33,121 nt of DNA, from contig CAZWHW010000018.1 in assembly GCA_964633815.1 (NCBI GenBank), positions 1 to 33,121 on the forward strand, in the 5' to 3' direction. The first letter of the stretch is position 1. Every line of letters starts with the position of its first letter. Source of the DNA: CALKZN01 sp964633815. Lineage in GTDB: Bacteria; Pseudomonadota; Gammaproteobacteria; Arenicellales; Arenicellaceae. Shown one piece after another: positions 8,623-17,020 of this stretch. The position numbers were made by a program, and so were the translations under genes. Under the pieces are notes generated by a model. It ran no database searches, was not told the DNA's origin, and worked only from the letters and a program-made list of their open reading frames with translations.

Positions 8623-9237
8623 TTAATTCAAGCCGGACATATACACTGATAAAGCTTTAATTTCTTGCTCTGACAATCGAAATGCAATTGATGACATCAT
8701 TTCGTTAAAGCCCTTACGCTCGCCTTTTTTAAAGGCAATTAATTGAGTTTGTAAATAAGTTTGGTGCTGGCCAGCAACACTTGGAAAGTTCTTTGGAATG
8801 CCTTTACCAGATGGAGCATGACAACTAATACATGATGCAACTTGACGATCAGCAATACCACCTTTAAAAATTGCCTCGCCTTGTTTGGCGATTTCAGCTT
8901 GATCTTCAGAAATAGACCCTTTAGCTGCTTTTAAAGAGGAAAAATAGGCGTCTAAATCAGCCATATCTTGTTTGCTTAGACCTGCGGCAAAGCCATTCAT
9001 CACGCCATTTTTCCGCTCTCCAGTTTTGAATGCTGCTAACTGGCCTTGAATATAGCCCGGAACCTGACCGGCGAGATTAGGCCATTCCGGATTAAATGAA
9101 ATACCTTCTGAACCATGACAACCCGCACAAGTTAATGACTTGTCCTTGCCCGCACTTGCATCACCAGCTGCAAATGATAATGTACTCATACAAATCGCTG
9201 TTAGCGAAAAAACTAATTTGAAAAATTTTGTGTTCAT
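8623..9237 (-). CDS. Cytochrome c4, periplasmic di-haem electron carrier
   Basis: The 204-residue product has a signal peptide (1-23, ending SFAAG) and two haem c attachment motifs, CAGCH at 37-41 and CISCH at 136-140, each heading a cytochrome c domain of about 90 residues. The axial methionine regions look intact (KNGVMNGFAAGLSKQDMADLDAYFSSL and FNEMMSSIAFRLSEQEIKALSVYMSGL, each containing conserved Met residues). The size and two-domain symmetry are those of cytochrome c4, which passes electrons from the bc1 complex to terminal oxidases. The head-to-head arrangement with engB is common in gammaproteobacteria. The 243-base region between them must hold both promoters; I found no perfect FNR or CRP site. 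Confidence 0.93.
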   Translation of the reverse strand: MNTKFFKLVFSLTAICMSTLSFAAGDASAGKDKSLTCAGCHGSEGISFNPEWPNLAGQVPGYIQGQLAAFKTGERKNGVMNGFAAGLSKQDMADLDAYFSSLKAAKGSISEDQAEIAKQGEAIFKGGIADRQVASCISCHAPSGKGIPKNFPSVAGQHQTYLQTQLIAFKKGERKGFNEMMSSIAFRLSEQEIKALSVYMSGLN

Positions 9238-9407
9238 GATGATAAACGAGCCTCCTTCAGCTCTTATTGCATCAAACCTTTGAATGTATTTGTTCGTAAT
9301 TTATAAGGTGTGATCTTTATAAATGCAAATTCCAGTGTTTTATATCATGACATGTCTTGCGTCACAACATTCTTGCAAGATTTAAACCGCGTAAAAACCC
9401 AGTTAAA

Positions 9408-9416
9408 TGCTAAAAT
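9408..9416 (+). promoter_or_regulatory. Candidate extended -10 promoter of engB
   Basis: TGCTAAAAT at 9408-9416 fits an extended -10 element (TGn plus TAAAAT, 5 of 6). The -35 region 17 bases upstream is weak. It would give a leader of about 57 bases for engB. Confidence 0.35.
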
Positions 9417-9480
9417 GTAGTTATTGTATTAAAAGCATCTTAAGTACAACACCTACTCCCAAAAAATAACGGTTTTAAAA

Positions 9481-10101
9481 ATGTCTCAATTGCCTCATTT
9501 ATTGCAAAATCCTCAATTTTTAGATGCAGCTGCCAAACCCAGCCAATGGCCTGAAGGTGGTATTGAAGTAGCCTTTGCTGGCCGATCGAATGTAGGCAAA
9601 TCAAGTGCCATCAATGCAATCATGCAACGCAAAAAGCTTGCCCGAACTAGTAAAACACCTGGCCGCACTCAACAAATTGTATTTTTCTCCTTAACTGAAA
9701 ACCAACGAGTCGTTGACTTGCCGGGTTATGGCTTTGCCAAAGTGCCACTGGCTGTTCGTAAAGAATGGGAGAAATATATTGGTTCATATATTAGTAAGCG
9801 AAAAAACCTCAAAGGTCTCTTCCAATTAATGGATATACGACACCCTTTAACCGAATTAGATCAACAAATGTTGACGTGGTGCGCCAATATTGGTTTACCC
9901 GTTCACATCTTGCTAACGAAAGCAGACAAGCTCAAATTTGGTGCTGCCAAAAATGTATTATTAAAAGTCGCGAAACAAATCGAAGAACTAGGTGTAGATT
10001 GCTCATTACAACTTTTTTCTGCTCAAAAACACATCGGCGTTGATGGTTGTCGCGAACAATTATTAAGCTGGTTATTAATACAAGAACAAACTACTGACTA
10101 G
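9481..10101 (+). CDS. engB: Ribosome biogenesis GTPase EngB (YihA/YsxC)
   Basis: This 206-residue GTPase assists assembly of the large ribosomal subunit. All G motifs are present: G1 GRSNVGKS at 34-41, the switch I region KTPGRTQ, G3 VDLPGYGFAKV, and G4 LLTKADKL, followed by SAQKHIGVD as G5. The length is typical (about 200). It diverges from cytochrome c4 and is followed by a structured intergenic element rather than by polA, which in this genome lies 4 kb away on the other strand. In E. coli yihA neighbours the small RNA Spot 42 and polA; I do not see a Spot 42 sequence here. Confidence 0.96.
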   Translation: MSQLPHLLQNPQFLDAAAKPSQWPEGGIEVAFAGRSNVGKSSAINAIMQRKKLARTSKTPGRTQQIVFFSLTENQRVVDLPGYGFAKVPLAVRKEWEKYIGSYISKRKNLKGLFQLMDIRHPLTELDQQMLTWCANIGLPVHILLTKADKLKFGAAKNVLLKVAKQIEELGVDCSLQLFSAQKHIGVDGCREQLLSWLLIQEQTTD

Positions 10102-10139
10102 CAAAATTAAGTGTAAACATCTGTTAAACGAAGTATCGA

Positions 10140-10167
10140 TTTACATATTTTCATAATAAAATACAAT
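10140..10167 (+). promoter_or_regulatory. Candidate sigma-70 promoter of the structured intergenic element
   Basis: TTTACA at 10140-10145 (5 of 6) and TACAAT at 10162-10167 (5 of 6) are separated by 16 bases. Transcription would begin near 10174, at the base of the inverted repeat 10169-10247. It points toward the M14 peptidase gene. Confidence 0.45.
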
Positions 10168-10168
10168 T

Positions 10169-10247
10169 GTTGAGTTAGAGGCGAAGACCTATACCATCCC
10201 CATTTGGGTATTCAAGATTATCTTAAATACCAAGTCTCTAATTCAAC
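10169..10247 (+). other. Structured intergenic element (long hairpin, possible RNA)
   Basis: GTTGAGTTAGAG (10169-10180) pairs with CTCTAATTCAAC (10236-10247), 12 bp with one G-U. Inside, GGTATT (10207-10212) pairs with AATACC (10226-10231) around AAGA/TCTT. ATACC at 10191-10195 can instead pair with GGTAT at 10207-10211, so two exclusive folds exist. There is no terminal U-tract. It could be a small RNA, a leader, or a small repeat element; I do not recognise it as a known RNA family. Confidence 0.5.
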
Positions 10248-10277
10248 TTACTTCTCTTCCAAATACTATCTTATTAG

Positions 10278-10306
10278 TTGATGATTTTTCATCTCCTGTA
10301 TATGCT
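10278..10306 (+). promoter_or_regulatory. Weak candidate promoter of the M14 lipoprotein gene
   Basis: TTGATG at 10278-10283 and TATGCT at 10301-10306 are separated by 17 bases, each 4 of 6 to consensus. It would give a leader of about 36 bases. If real, the structured element upstream is not part of this transcript. Confidence 0.25.
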
Positions 10307-10348
10307 AGCACTCTTTTCGATTGTCTCCCAGCCTGATAGCATTCGGTT

Positions 10349-11734
10349 ATGATAAATTCTTTAAAAAATAAACTTCCTATCTTTGCCTGCTGTGTTTTGC
10401 TAGGGCTAATCATTGCCTGTTCAAACCCTGATGAAGACATTAAGGAACTCAATGAAAATCAATTGGGTGATGTCATAGACACACTTTTCGTTGACAAAGA
10501 AGAAGTTAAAACTAATCCGGAGCAAGCTGACTCTACTATTTCAACTGATTCACTAACACAAAGCACTAATAGCATCAAAAGTAGTATTGAAAATCAGACA
10601 GTAGTCTTATCAAACAATGTTCCCGAAGTGATTGAGAATGTCGCTACTACTGAGCCAACAGTAGAAGCTCAAGCAGTTGAAACTCAAACACCGATCGAAT
10701 CATCTATTGAAGAACAAGCAGATGATTCTCAAGTAGATGCCTCTATAGTATCGCCTAATGATCAAGCTGGTATTCAATTAGACGCTATTGAAACAAATGA
10801 AATCGCTGCAAATAATAAAGAAGAGAAAATCGCAAATACTAATTTTTCTGACCCGATTACGGAAAGCTTAACACCAGCAGAAACAATATTAAAAGATATC
10901 TTGGCGACTAATCAACCAATTGATTATGCAAATGTTAGCTTGAACGAGGAACAAACCGCAATTATTGAAGATTATTGCCAAAAAATTTCCAAGCGTTTGA
11001 GCAGTGTTTCACTAAAGCTTTGTCGTGATTCCAATCATCGTATATCTCCATTTAACACGGTCAATGGTTTGCCAATCGTTGTTTCCGAATTTGCGGCAAA
11101 ACCTGACAAAAAGCCTTTAGGGAAAATTTTAGTCATTGGTGGAACTCATGGTGATGAGCTGACTTCAGTTAGCACCGCATATAACTGGATTTCGAAATTA
11201 AACAGGTTTCATTCGGGGCTTTTTCATTGGCATATCGCACCCGCAATTAACGCAGATGCAGTTTTAAGCCGTCCAGCAACTCGTCAGAATGCTAATGGCG
11301 TGGATCTAAATCGAAATTTACCCACGCCTGATTGGAAAAATCAATCTATTATCCGCTGGGAAAAGATAAATAATGACTCCCGCAAAGCTCCTGGCAATGA
11401 ACCTGCTAGTGAACCTGAAGCCAAATGGATTATGCATGAGATTGCTACATTTCAACCTGATATTATTGTCAGTATTCACGCACCTTATGGACTGTTGGAC
11501 TTTGATGCGCCCAAGCTCAGTAAAGCTCCAGAAAGTTTTGGCCGTATACAGCTAAATTTGTTAGGCACATATCCTGGCTCTTTGGGTAACTATGCAGGCA
11601 TCCAACTGCAAATTCCGGTCCTGACCTTAGAACTTGCCAATGCAGGCACAATGCCAGCTCAAAATGAACTCGATGCTATTTGGGGCGATATGATTCGCTG
11701 GCTGAGAAGTCAACTTAATTCTGATCAATCTTAA
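10349..11734 (+). CDS. M14-family (MpaA-like) murein peptide amidase, lipoprotein
   Basis: The 461-residue product starts with a lipoprotein signal: a hydrophobic segment ends in LIIAC with the lipidated cysteine at C24. Residues 25-180 are a low-complexity linker rich in Glu, Thr, Ser, Ala and Gln. The zinc carboxypeptidase domain covers about 230-455. Its HxxE zinc motif is in GGTHGDE (H267, E270), NANGVDLNRN (314-323) is the substrate-binding Asn-Arg signature, the third zinc ligand is H377 in VSIHAPYG, and the general base is E428 in LTLELANAG. Enzymes of this type (E. coli MpaA) cut the gamma-D-Glu-DAP bond of murein peptides in the cytoplasm. Here the lipobox and long linker place the enzyme at an envelope membrane instead, which is unusual. 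It faces an L,D-transpeptidase gene. Confidence 0.8.
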   Translation: MINSLKNKLPIFACCVLLGLIIACSNPDEDIKELNENQLGDVIDTLFVDKEEVKTNPEQADSTISTDSLTQSTNSIKSSIENQTVVLSNNVPEVIENVATTEPTVEAQAVETQTPIESSIEEQADDSQVDASIVSPNDQAGIQLDAIETNEIAANNKEEKIANTNFSDPITESLTPAETILKDILATNQPIDYANVSLNEEQTAIIEDYCQKISKRLSSVSLKLCRDSNHRISPFNTVNGLPIVVSEFAAKPDKKPLGKILVIGGTHGDELTSVSTAYNWISKLNRFHSGLFHWHIAPAINADAVLSRPATRQNANGVDLNRNLPTPDWKNQSIIRWEKINNDSRKAPGNEPASEPEAKWIMHEIATFQPDIIVSIHAPYGLLDFDAPKLSKAPESFGRIQLNLLGTYPGSLGNYAGIQLQIPVLTLELANAGTMPAQNELDAIWGDMIRWLRSQLNSDQS

Positions 11735-11756
11735 ATTTCCTAGTTCCGAATAAATA

Positions 11757-11792
11757 AAAAAGCCGCTTAGATAACAATTCAAGCGACTTTTT
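11757..11792. terminator. Bidirectional terminator between the M14 and L,D-transpeptidase genes
   Basis: AAAAAGCCGCTT (11757-11768) and AAGCGACTTTTT (11781-11792) form a 12-position stem with one mismatch and a 12-base loop. A-runs and T-runs flank it, so it works for both convergent genes. Confidence 0.8.
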
Positions 11793-11814
11793 ATTTGGTT
11801 TGAAAAATCAGGTT

Positions 11815-13026
11815 TTACACTCGATCACCTTCATAAATAATCTTCCATTGTCCATTAGATGATTTTTTCCAGTAAATAGTTTTATCAGATACACCTTGAT
11901 AATTATCACTTAAATAATTTTGTTTGAAATCAACCGCAAACATATCTTTTTCTCCAGGATATACATACATTGATTGCAAGCCTAAAGACAGTTGGATGAA
12001 TTTCTTTCGTTCATTAACTGTTTTTTTCCGATCATACCAAGTGTTGTAGTCCAACTTGCCAAAGTTAAGATTCTCTTTATCGTAAAACGCTGAATAACGA
12101 TCCATATCTAAACTTTCCCAGCTTTCAACCCATTCTTGCATGACCTTGAGATAGTCTTTACGTTGCTGTTGGTGTTGCTCTTGAGTCAACCAGTTAATTT
12201 TATCCAATAATAATACGCGTGGTTTCTCAACTTGGCGCATATACACAGCTACTTCTTCATAATCTTCATTACTTAAAACAAAACAACCTTCACTCGCTAA
12301 AGGAACACGGCTGTAAGTATCTGAAGGTGTGCCATGTAACCATATGCCATAGCCCGTTCGCTTACGCCATTTATCCACCTTATTTGGATAATCAACTGGA
12401 AACGCACCACTGCCATACAAATCTGGCAATTTATTACCTGCAATCTCACGCGTGACAGAATACAAGCCTACCGGAGTTTTATTATCTCCTTCAATTTGTT
12501 TGCCCGAACCTGCGGAGCCTATAGTCATATAAAAATCTTTGACTAAATAAGGCTTGCCTTTGTCATTACCAAAAATAAAAAAACGGCCCGTTTCAGCTTC
12601 GCCGACAAATACAAACTTATCTTGACCCATATCTAAGATACTGGCTGGGATCATAGCTTCTTTATCAACTCTGCCAACAGCACCTTTCCAAGTTGAACGT
12701 AATGACAATTCATGATGAAAGTTTTTACGTTTCAAGTCATCTTTTAGTCCAGAACCAAAGCTCGGCAAATTACCCGACATTGCAGAAAGAATATCCGCTT
12801 TAATTAAAGCACTGACGCGACTTTTAGGATAATCCGCTAAAAGCCCATCAACAATGTCTAAAGCCTGATCAAGTTGACCTTGTTCAATTTGATCAACCGC
12901 ATTAATCAGCCTTGCCTCATATTGAACACCAGATGATTCTTTAGCCAAACTCAATGAACTATTCATTGCTAGAAAACTTGCTAACAACAAACAACGTGTA
13001 TTTAATTTTTTATTAATTGTAATCAT
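11815..13026 (-). CDS. L,D-transpeptidase (YkuD) with NTF2-like C-terminal domain
   Basis: The 403-residue product has a signal peptide (about 1-28, ending SLSLA), a helical TPR-like segment at 33-110, a YkuD catalytic domain at about 136-275, and an NTF2-like domain at about 288-402. The catalytic motif is intact: H231 in HGTP and C248 in the SEGC motif. The order helical region, YkuD, NTF2-like is that of Helicobacter pylori Csd6 and Campylobacter Pgp2, which are L,D-carboxypeptidases shaping the cell. So this enzyme may trim tetrapeptides rather than crosslink; sequence alone does not decide. It is 42 bases downstream of the TPR protein gene, whose C-terminus has the same NTF2-like domain, and likely shares its transcript. 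Confidence 0.85.
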   Translation of the reverse strand: MITINKKLNTRCLLLASFLAMNSSLSLAKESSGVQYEARLINAVDQIEQGQLDQALDIVDGLLADYPKSRVSALIKADILSAMSGNLPSFGSGLKDDLKRKNFHHELSLRSTWKGAVGRVDKEAMIPASILDMGQDKFVFVGEAETGRFFIFGNDKGKPYLVKDFYMTIGSAGSGKQIEGDNKTPVGLYSVTREIAGNKLPDLYGSGAFPVDYPNKVDKWRKRTGYGIWLHGTPSDTYSRVPLASEGCFVLSNEDYEEVAVYMRQVEKPRVLLLDKINWLTQEQHQQQRKDYLKVMQEWVESWESLDMDRYSAFYDKENLNFGKLDYNTWYDRKKTVNERKKFIQLSLGLQSMYVYPGEKDMFAVDFKQNYLSDNYQGVSDKTIYWKKSSNGQWKIIYEGDRV

Positions 13027-13068
13027 AGTTTTATAAGACCAACTTAATAATTATTATCTTACAGTCTA

Positions 13069-14197
13069 CTAACGAATTATCTTTTCGGCAATAATTTTCC
13101 AATTGCCTTCGATTTTTTTGAAAGTCAACCGTTTTCGGGAAACCCCAGTAATCACATCAGATTGATAATCTTGTCTGAATGTCGCCTCAACTAACTGATT
13201 GTTTTTAGTTTGCACACTGAAATTTTTTACAATCACTTTAATAAATTGTTTATTAGTGAGTTTTAATTTTCGATCTTGTAACCATTGTTGTCGAGTTTTG
13301 TTTCGAGCAGAATAGTCTGGTGCATAAAAACTGACAAACTTACCGACGTTTTGATCTGACCACGTAGCCGCCCAATCTCTGACAATCGAAATAATTGCTG
13401 CTTGTTCATTTGAGTCTTGCTCTGCGATTTCAGTTTGTTGCGCAACTTTAGGAGTTTGAGTTGGCTCATTAGTAGAATTTACCGCATTGTTATTTCCTAC
13501 AAGGACAGGAACTTCTNNNNNNNNNNNNNNNNNNNNNNNNNNNNNNNNNNNNNNNNNNNNNNNNNNNNNNNNNNNNNNNNNNNNNNNNNNNNNNNNNNNN
13601 NNNNNNNNNNNNNNNNTTAATTACTTCTACTTCTTTAATTACTTCTACTTCTTTAATTACTTCTACTTCTTTAATTACTTCTACTTCTTGAATGCGAATT
13701 TCAGATAAAGCCAACGATGATGTAGTAGCCAAGTTAGGAATAGCCGGTTTTGTATCTTTACTTAAAGCTCTTTGATAAGCAGTTTGTGCAAGATGCGAAT
13801 TAAGCCTTTTTAAACTCTGAAACAACTGAGCGTATTCCTGTTTTGACGATAAACCTTGTTCTAGCAATTTGCGCGCTTTCTTGGTGTCGCCTTTTTTTGC
13901 ATACAGACTAGCCAGATTTAAATACGCTTCAGGTCTTTCTGGGAAACGTTCGATAAAACGCTCATAGTGCTCTTGCGCGCGTTTAGATTCTCCTAATTTT
14001 TCATAAGCACGTGCTTGCAAAAACAACGATGTTTCATCATTTGGGTTATTAGCCAATTCTTTATTAACTCGCGACAAGGCTTGGCGCGGATTGTCTTGCA
14101 CAAGTTGCTCCAAAGATTGTGCATAACTTATATTTAACGCGAACGTCATCAACAACAAAATCAACAAGCTTTTACTTAAAAATTCTCTATGACTCAT
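13069..14197 (-). CDS. TPR protein with EVEVIK repeats and NTF2-like tail (interrupted by assembly gap)
   Basis: One gene spans the N run. The N-terminal part (from ATG 14197) has a signal peptide ending ISYAQ, then TPR helices at about 33-140 (ETSLFLQARAYEKLGESKRA, then AYLNLASLYAKKGDTKKARK). From residue 171 it reads EVEVIK four times and enters the gap. Beyond the gap, 148 codons run to a TAG at 13069-13071, starting EVPVLVGNN and ending in an NTF2-like domain (VRDWAATWSDQNVGKFVSFY). This domain matches the C-terminus of the neighbouring L,D-transpeptidase. The two halves are out of frame only because exactly 100 N were inserted; a real gap divisible by three, as an 18-base repeat predicts, restores one frame. 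It follows polA by 52 bases on the same strand and precedes the transpeptidase. Confidence 0.8.
13517..13616. other. Assembly gap, exactly 100 N
   Basis: A run of exactly 100 N is a common placeholder for a gap of unknown size. It sits at the edge of the 18-base tandem repeat, which is the likely cause of the break. Confidence 0.95.
13617..13688 (-). repeat. 18-base tandem repeat encoding EVEVIK
   Basis: Four identical copies of an 18-base unit (13617-13634, 13635-13652, 13653-13670, 13671-13688) run directly into the gap. On the minus strand each encodes Glu-Val-Glu-Val-Ile-Lys. Across the gap the first codons encode a decayed unit, EVPVLV. The last base before the gap and the first after it complete a Lys codon, so the missing length should be a multiple of 18. 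Confidence 0.95.
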
Positions 14198-14249
14198 AAC
14201 AAAATACTATTTTTGACTCAACTCATTCCTAGCTCACCAGATTCACTTA

Positions 14250-16967
14250 CTAATGCGCTTCACCCCAGTTTTTACCTAAGCCTATATCTACGACAAGAGG
14301 AACATCCAACGTTACTGCGGATTGCATCTTCTCACGAATAAGTGGCTGAATTATAGCAATTTCTGCATCGGGCACCTCAAAAACTAGCTCATCATGCACT
14401 TGCATAATCATAGTTGTTGCATAATTTTGTTTCTCAAGTGCTCTTTGAATATCAACCATTGCTGTTTTGATAATATCCGCAGCTGTTCCTTGCATAGGCG
14501 CATTGATAGCTGTGCGTTCAGCATACTTCCTAAGTTGACCATTTTTAGCATTAATATCAGGCAAATACAAACGCCTGCCAAAAACCGTTTCTACATAACC
14601 TTGGTCAGCTGCTGATTGACGAATATTGTCCATATAACCTTTAACGCCTGGATAACGATTAAAATAAATATCGATATATTGTTGTGCTTCTTGCATGCCA
14701 ATATTCAACTGTTTTGCTAAACCAAATGCCGACATACCATAGATTAATCCAAAATTAATTGCTTTAGCTTTTCGGCGTTGATCTGCATTCACTTGATCCT
14801 GTTCTACAGAAAAAATCTCAGCAGCAGTCGCTGAGTGGATATCATCACCATTGCGAAATGCTTTTAATAAAGTCTCATCTCCAGACAGATGCGCCATGAT
14901 CCGCAATTCAACCTGCGAATAATCTGCTGCTAACATCTGGCTCCCATCCGGCACAATAAAAGCATGACGTATGCGTCGCCCCTCGTCTGTACGAATAGGA
15001 ATGTTTTGTAAATTTGGATCACTAGAAGACAATCGCCCAGTCACTGCAACCGCTTGATGATAGGACGTGTGCACCCGCCCAGTTTGCGAATTAACCATAA
15101 TGGGCAATTTATCCGTATATGTAGACTTGAGTTTACCCATGCTACGATGCTCTAAAATTAGCTTCGGCAATTCATATTCCAAAGCAAGTTCCTGTAATAC
15201 ATCTTCCGCAGTTGAGGCTTGACCTTTCGGTGTTTTACGAATAATAGGTAACTCCATTTTTTCAAATAGAATTTCTTGAATTTGCTTTGGCGATGCAAGA
15301 TTAAATGTTTGATCCGCTAAGTCGTATGCACGTTGTTCAAGCGCATTCATCTTTTCCGCTAATTCTTGGCTTTGCAATAATAAACTGGTGTCATCAATCA
15401 ACACACCATTACGTTGAACGGTGTTCAGGACAGCTAACATTGGCAGCTCTATATCAGTAAAAATACTTTTTAACTGTTCATCTTTTTCAAGCTGAGGCCA
15501 TAATTTTTCATGAAGTGCTAATGTTACTAAGGCGTCTTCAGCCGCATATTGGGCAGCTGATTCAATCGGAATTTGGTCAAACGTAAGCTGTTTTTTGCCT
15601 TTTCCTGCTAGAGACTCAAACGAAATGGTTTTATGGCCAAGGTGTTTCTGCGCTAAAGTGTCCATATCATGACGATTGCTCACGCTATCCAACACATAGG
15701 ATTCCAACATTGTATCGAACGCTATGCCCTTCAGCTCAACAGCATGATTTGCTAAAACAGTAGCATCATATTTTAGATTTTGCCCAACCTTAGATATTGT
15801 GCTGCTCTCTAAAATTGGCTTAACTTTAGTCAAGGTTTCTTCAAAAGGTAATTGTTCGCCAATGGTATGCGCCAATGGTAAATAAGCAGATTTAAATTTT
15901 CCCTCTTGCGTCTTAATAGCAAATGACATTCCAACCAAACTGGCTTGCATTGCATCCAAAGATGTCGTTTCAGTATCATATGCGATTAATTCCGCTGATC
16001 GTAGTGCTTCTAACCAATCCTCAAGTAGGGTTGGTGTGTTGATAACATCATAACTAAAATCAGATAAATCACTGACTCGATTTTCACCAACTTCGCCATC
16101 AATGGAAAATTCTTCTAACCAACTGTTAAAACCTAATTCAGTATATAGCTCGATTAACGCTTCTTCATTCGTTGCTTGTTCAATATAACTATCAATTTCG
16201 CTCTCAATATCTACATCTAAACGAATGGTGACCAAGGCTTTGGATAATTCAAGTTGTTCAATACTGTCACGAAAGTTCTCACCCACCTTGCCACCAATTT
16301 TTTCTTGGTTTGCAATGATTTCATCCAAATCAGCGTATTCTTGCAGCCATTTCACGGCTGTTTTGGGACCTACTTTTGGCACACCAGGAATATTGTCTGA
16401 GGTATCGCCGACCAGCGTTAAATAATCAATAATTTGTTCGGGTGTAACGCCGAATTTTTCAATAACACCGTCACGGTCATAAATTACATCTTTCATGGTG
16501 TCGACCAAACGAACATTTGGGTTAACTAGTTGAGCTAAGTCTTTATCACCCGTTGAAATTGTCACGTCATAGCTTTGGTTTCCAGCTGCCTTAGCTATCG
16601 TTCCAATCACATCATCAGCTTCAACGCCTGGTATTGATAACGTTGGATAACCCTGTGCGTTAATAATTTTATGTACATAACTTACTTGGCTACGTAATTC
16701 ATCTGGCATCGATGGCCGGTTTGCCTTGTATTGCTCGAACATATCATGCCGAAAGGTTTTTCCTTTGGCGTCAAAAACAATCAAAAAATAATCTGAAGGG
16801 AAATCTTTGCGCAATTTTTTTATCATATTAATGATGGCAAAAATTGCACCTGTCGGTTGGCCACTAGGGCTGCTTAAACGCGATCTGGCTGTCGCAAAAT
16901 ATGCCCTATATAAATATGATGATCCATCCAACAAAACTAAACTATCTTTCTTATCTGGTTCAGCCAT
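14250..16967 (-). CDS. polA: DNA polymerase I
   Basis: This 905-residue polymerase has all three domains of PolA. The 5'-3' exonuclease is at about 1-290 (LLDGSSYLYRAYFA, IVFDAKGKTFRHDMF, GVEADDVIGT). The 3'-5' proofreading domain is at about 310-510 and keeps its acidic residues (AYDTETTSLD, VGQNLKYDA, AAQYAAEDALV). The polymerase domain holds motif A DYSQVELRIMAHLSGD, motif B RRKAKAINFGLIYG and motif C QVHDELVFEV. It fills gaps in excision repair and replaces Okazaki primers. The ATG at 16967 gives the usual N-terminus. No terminator is visible in the 52 bases before the TPR gene, so read-through into the envelope genes is possible. Confidence 0.98.
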   Translation of the reverse strand: MAEPDKKDSLVLLDGSSYLYRAYFATARSRLSSPSGQPTGAIFAIINMIKKLRKDFPSDYFLIVFDAKGKTFRHDMFEQYKANRPSMPDELRSQVSYVHKIINAQGYPTLSIPGVEADDVIGTIAKAAGNQSYDVTISTGDKDLAQLVNPNVRLVDTMKDVIYDRDGVIEKFGVTPEQIIDYLTLVGDTSDNIPGVPKVGPKTAVKWLQEYADLDEIIANQEKIGGKVGENFRDSIEQLELSKALVTIRLDVDIESEIDSYIEQATNEEALIELYTELGFNSWLEEFSIDGEVGENRVSDLSDFSYDVINTPTLLEDWLEALRSAELIAYDTETTSLDAMQASLVGMSFAIKTQEGKFKSAYLPLAHTIGEQLPFEETLTKVKPILESSTISKVGQNLKYDATVLANHAVELKGIAFDTMLESYVLDSVSNRHDMDTLAQKHLGHKTISFESLAGKGKKQLTFDQIPIESAAQYAAEDALVTLALHEKLWPQLEKDEQLKSIFTDIELPMLAVLNTVQRNGVLIDDTSLLLQSQELAEKMNALEQRAYDLADQTFNLASPKQIQEILFEKMELPIIRKTPKGQASTAEDVLQELALEYELPKLILEHRSMGKLKSTYTDKLPIMVNSQTGRVHTSYHQAVAVTGRLSSSDPNLQNIPIRTDEGRRIRHAFIVPDGSQMLAADYSQVELRIMAHLSGDETLLKAFRNGDDIHSATAAEIFSVEQDQVNADQRRKAKAINFGLIYGMSAFGLAKQLNIGMQEAQQYIDIYFNRYPGVKGYMDNIRQSAADQGYVETVFGRRLYLPDINAKNGQLRKYAERTAINAPMQGTAADIIKTAMVDIQRALEKQNYATTMIMQVHDELVFEVPDAEIAIIQPLIREKMQSAVTLDVPLVVDIGLGKNWGEAH

Positions 16968-17020
16968 AATTATTTTTAAACATCTTTATCAGTAACTTAA
17001 TGCCGTGCTATTCTATCATC

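Noticed and set aside
10102..10348. Spot 42 (spf) small RNA, expected next to yihA in enteric bacteria
   Set aside because: The sequence and hairpins here do not resemble Spot 42 and lack its GC-rich terminator; only the location agrees.
12366..12374. DnaA box (TTATCCACC), with a second near-match TTGTCCACA around 29408
   Set aside because: These are two isolated 8-of-9 matches inside genes, with no cluster or AT-rich unwinding region, so no origin is called.
13617..13688. CRISPR-like array
   Set aside because: The 18-base units are head-to-tail without spacers and are in frame with the coding sequence as EVEVIK.
14005..14016. AAGCACGTGCTT palindrome as parS
   Set aside because: It is inside the TPR coding region, and the flanking bases differ from the parS consensus on both sides.
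13069..14197. Frameshift or two separate genes across the N run
   Set aside because: The halves are out of frame only because exactly 100 N were inserted. The 18-base repeat edges join in phase, so a single gene is simpler.
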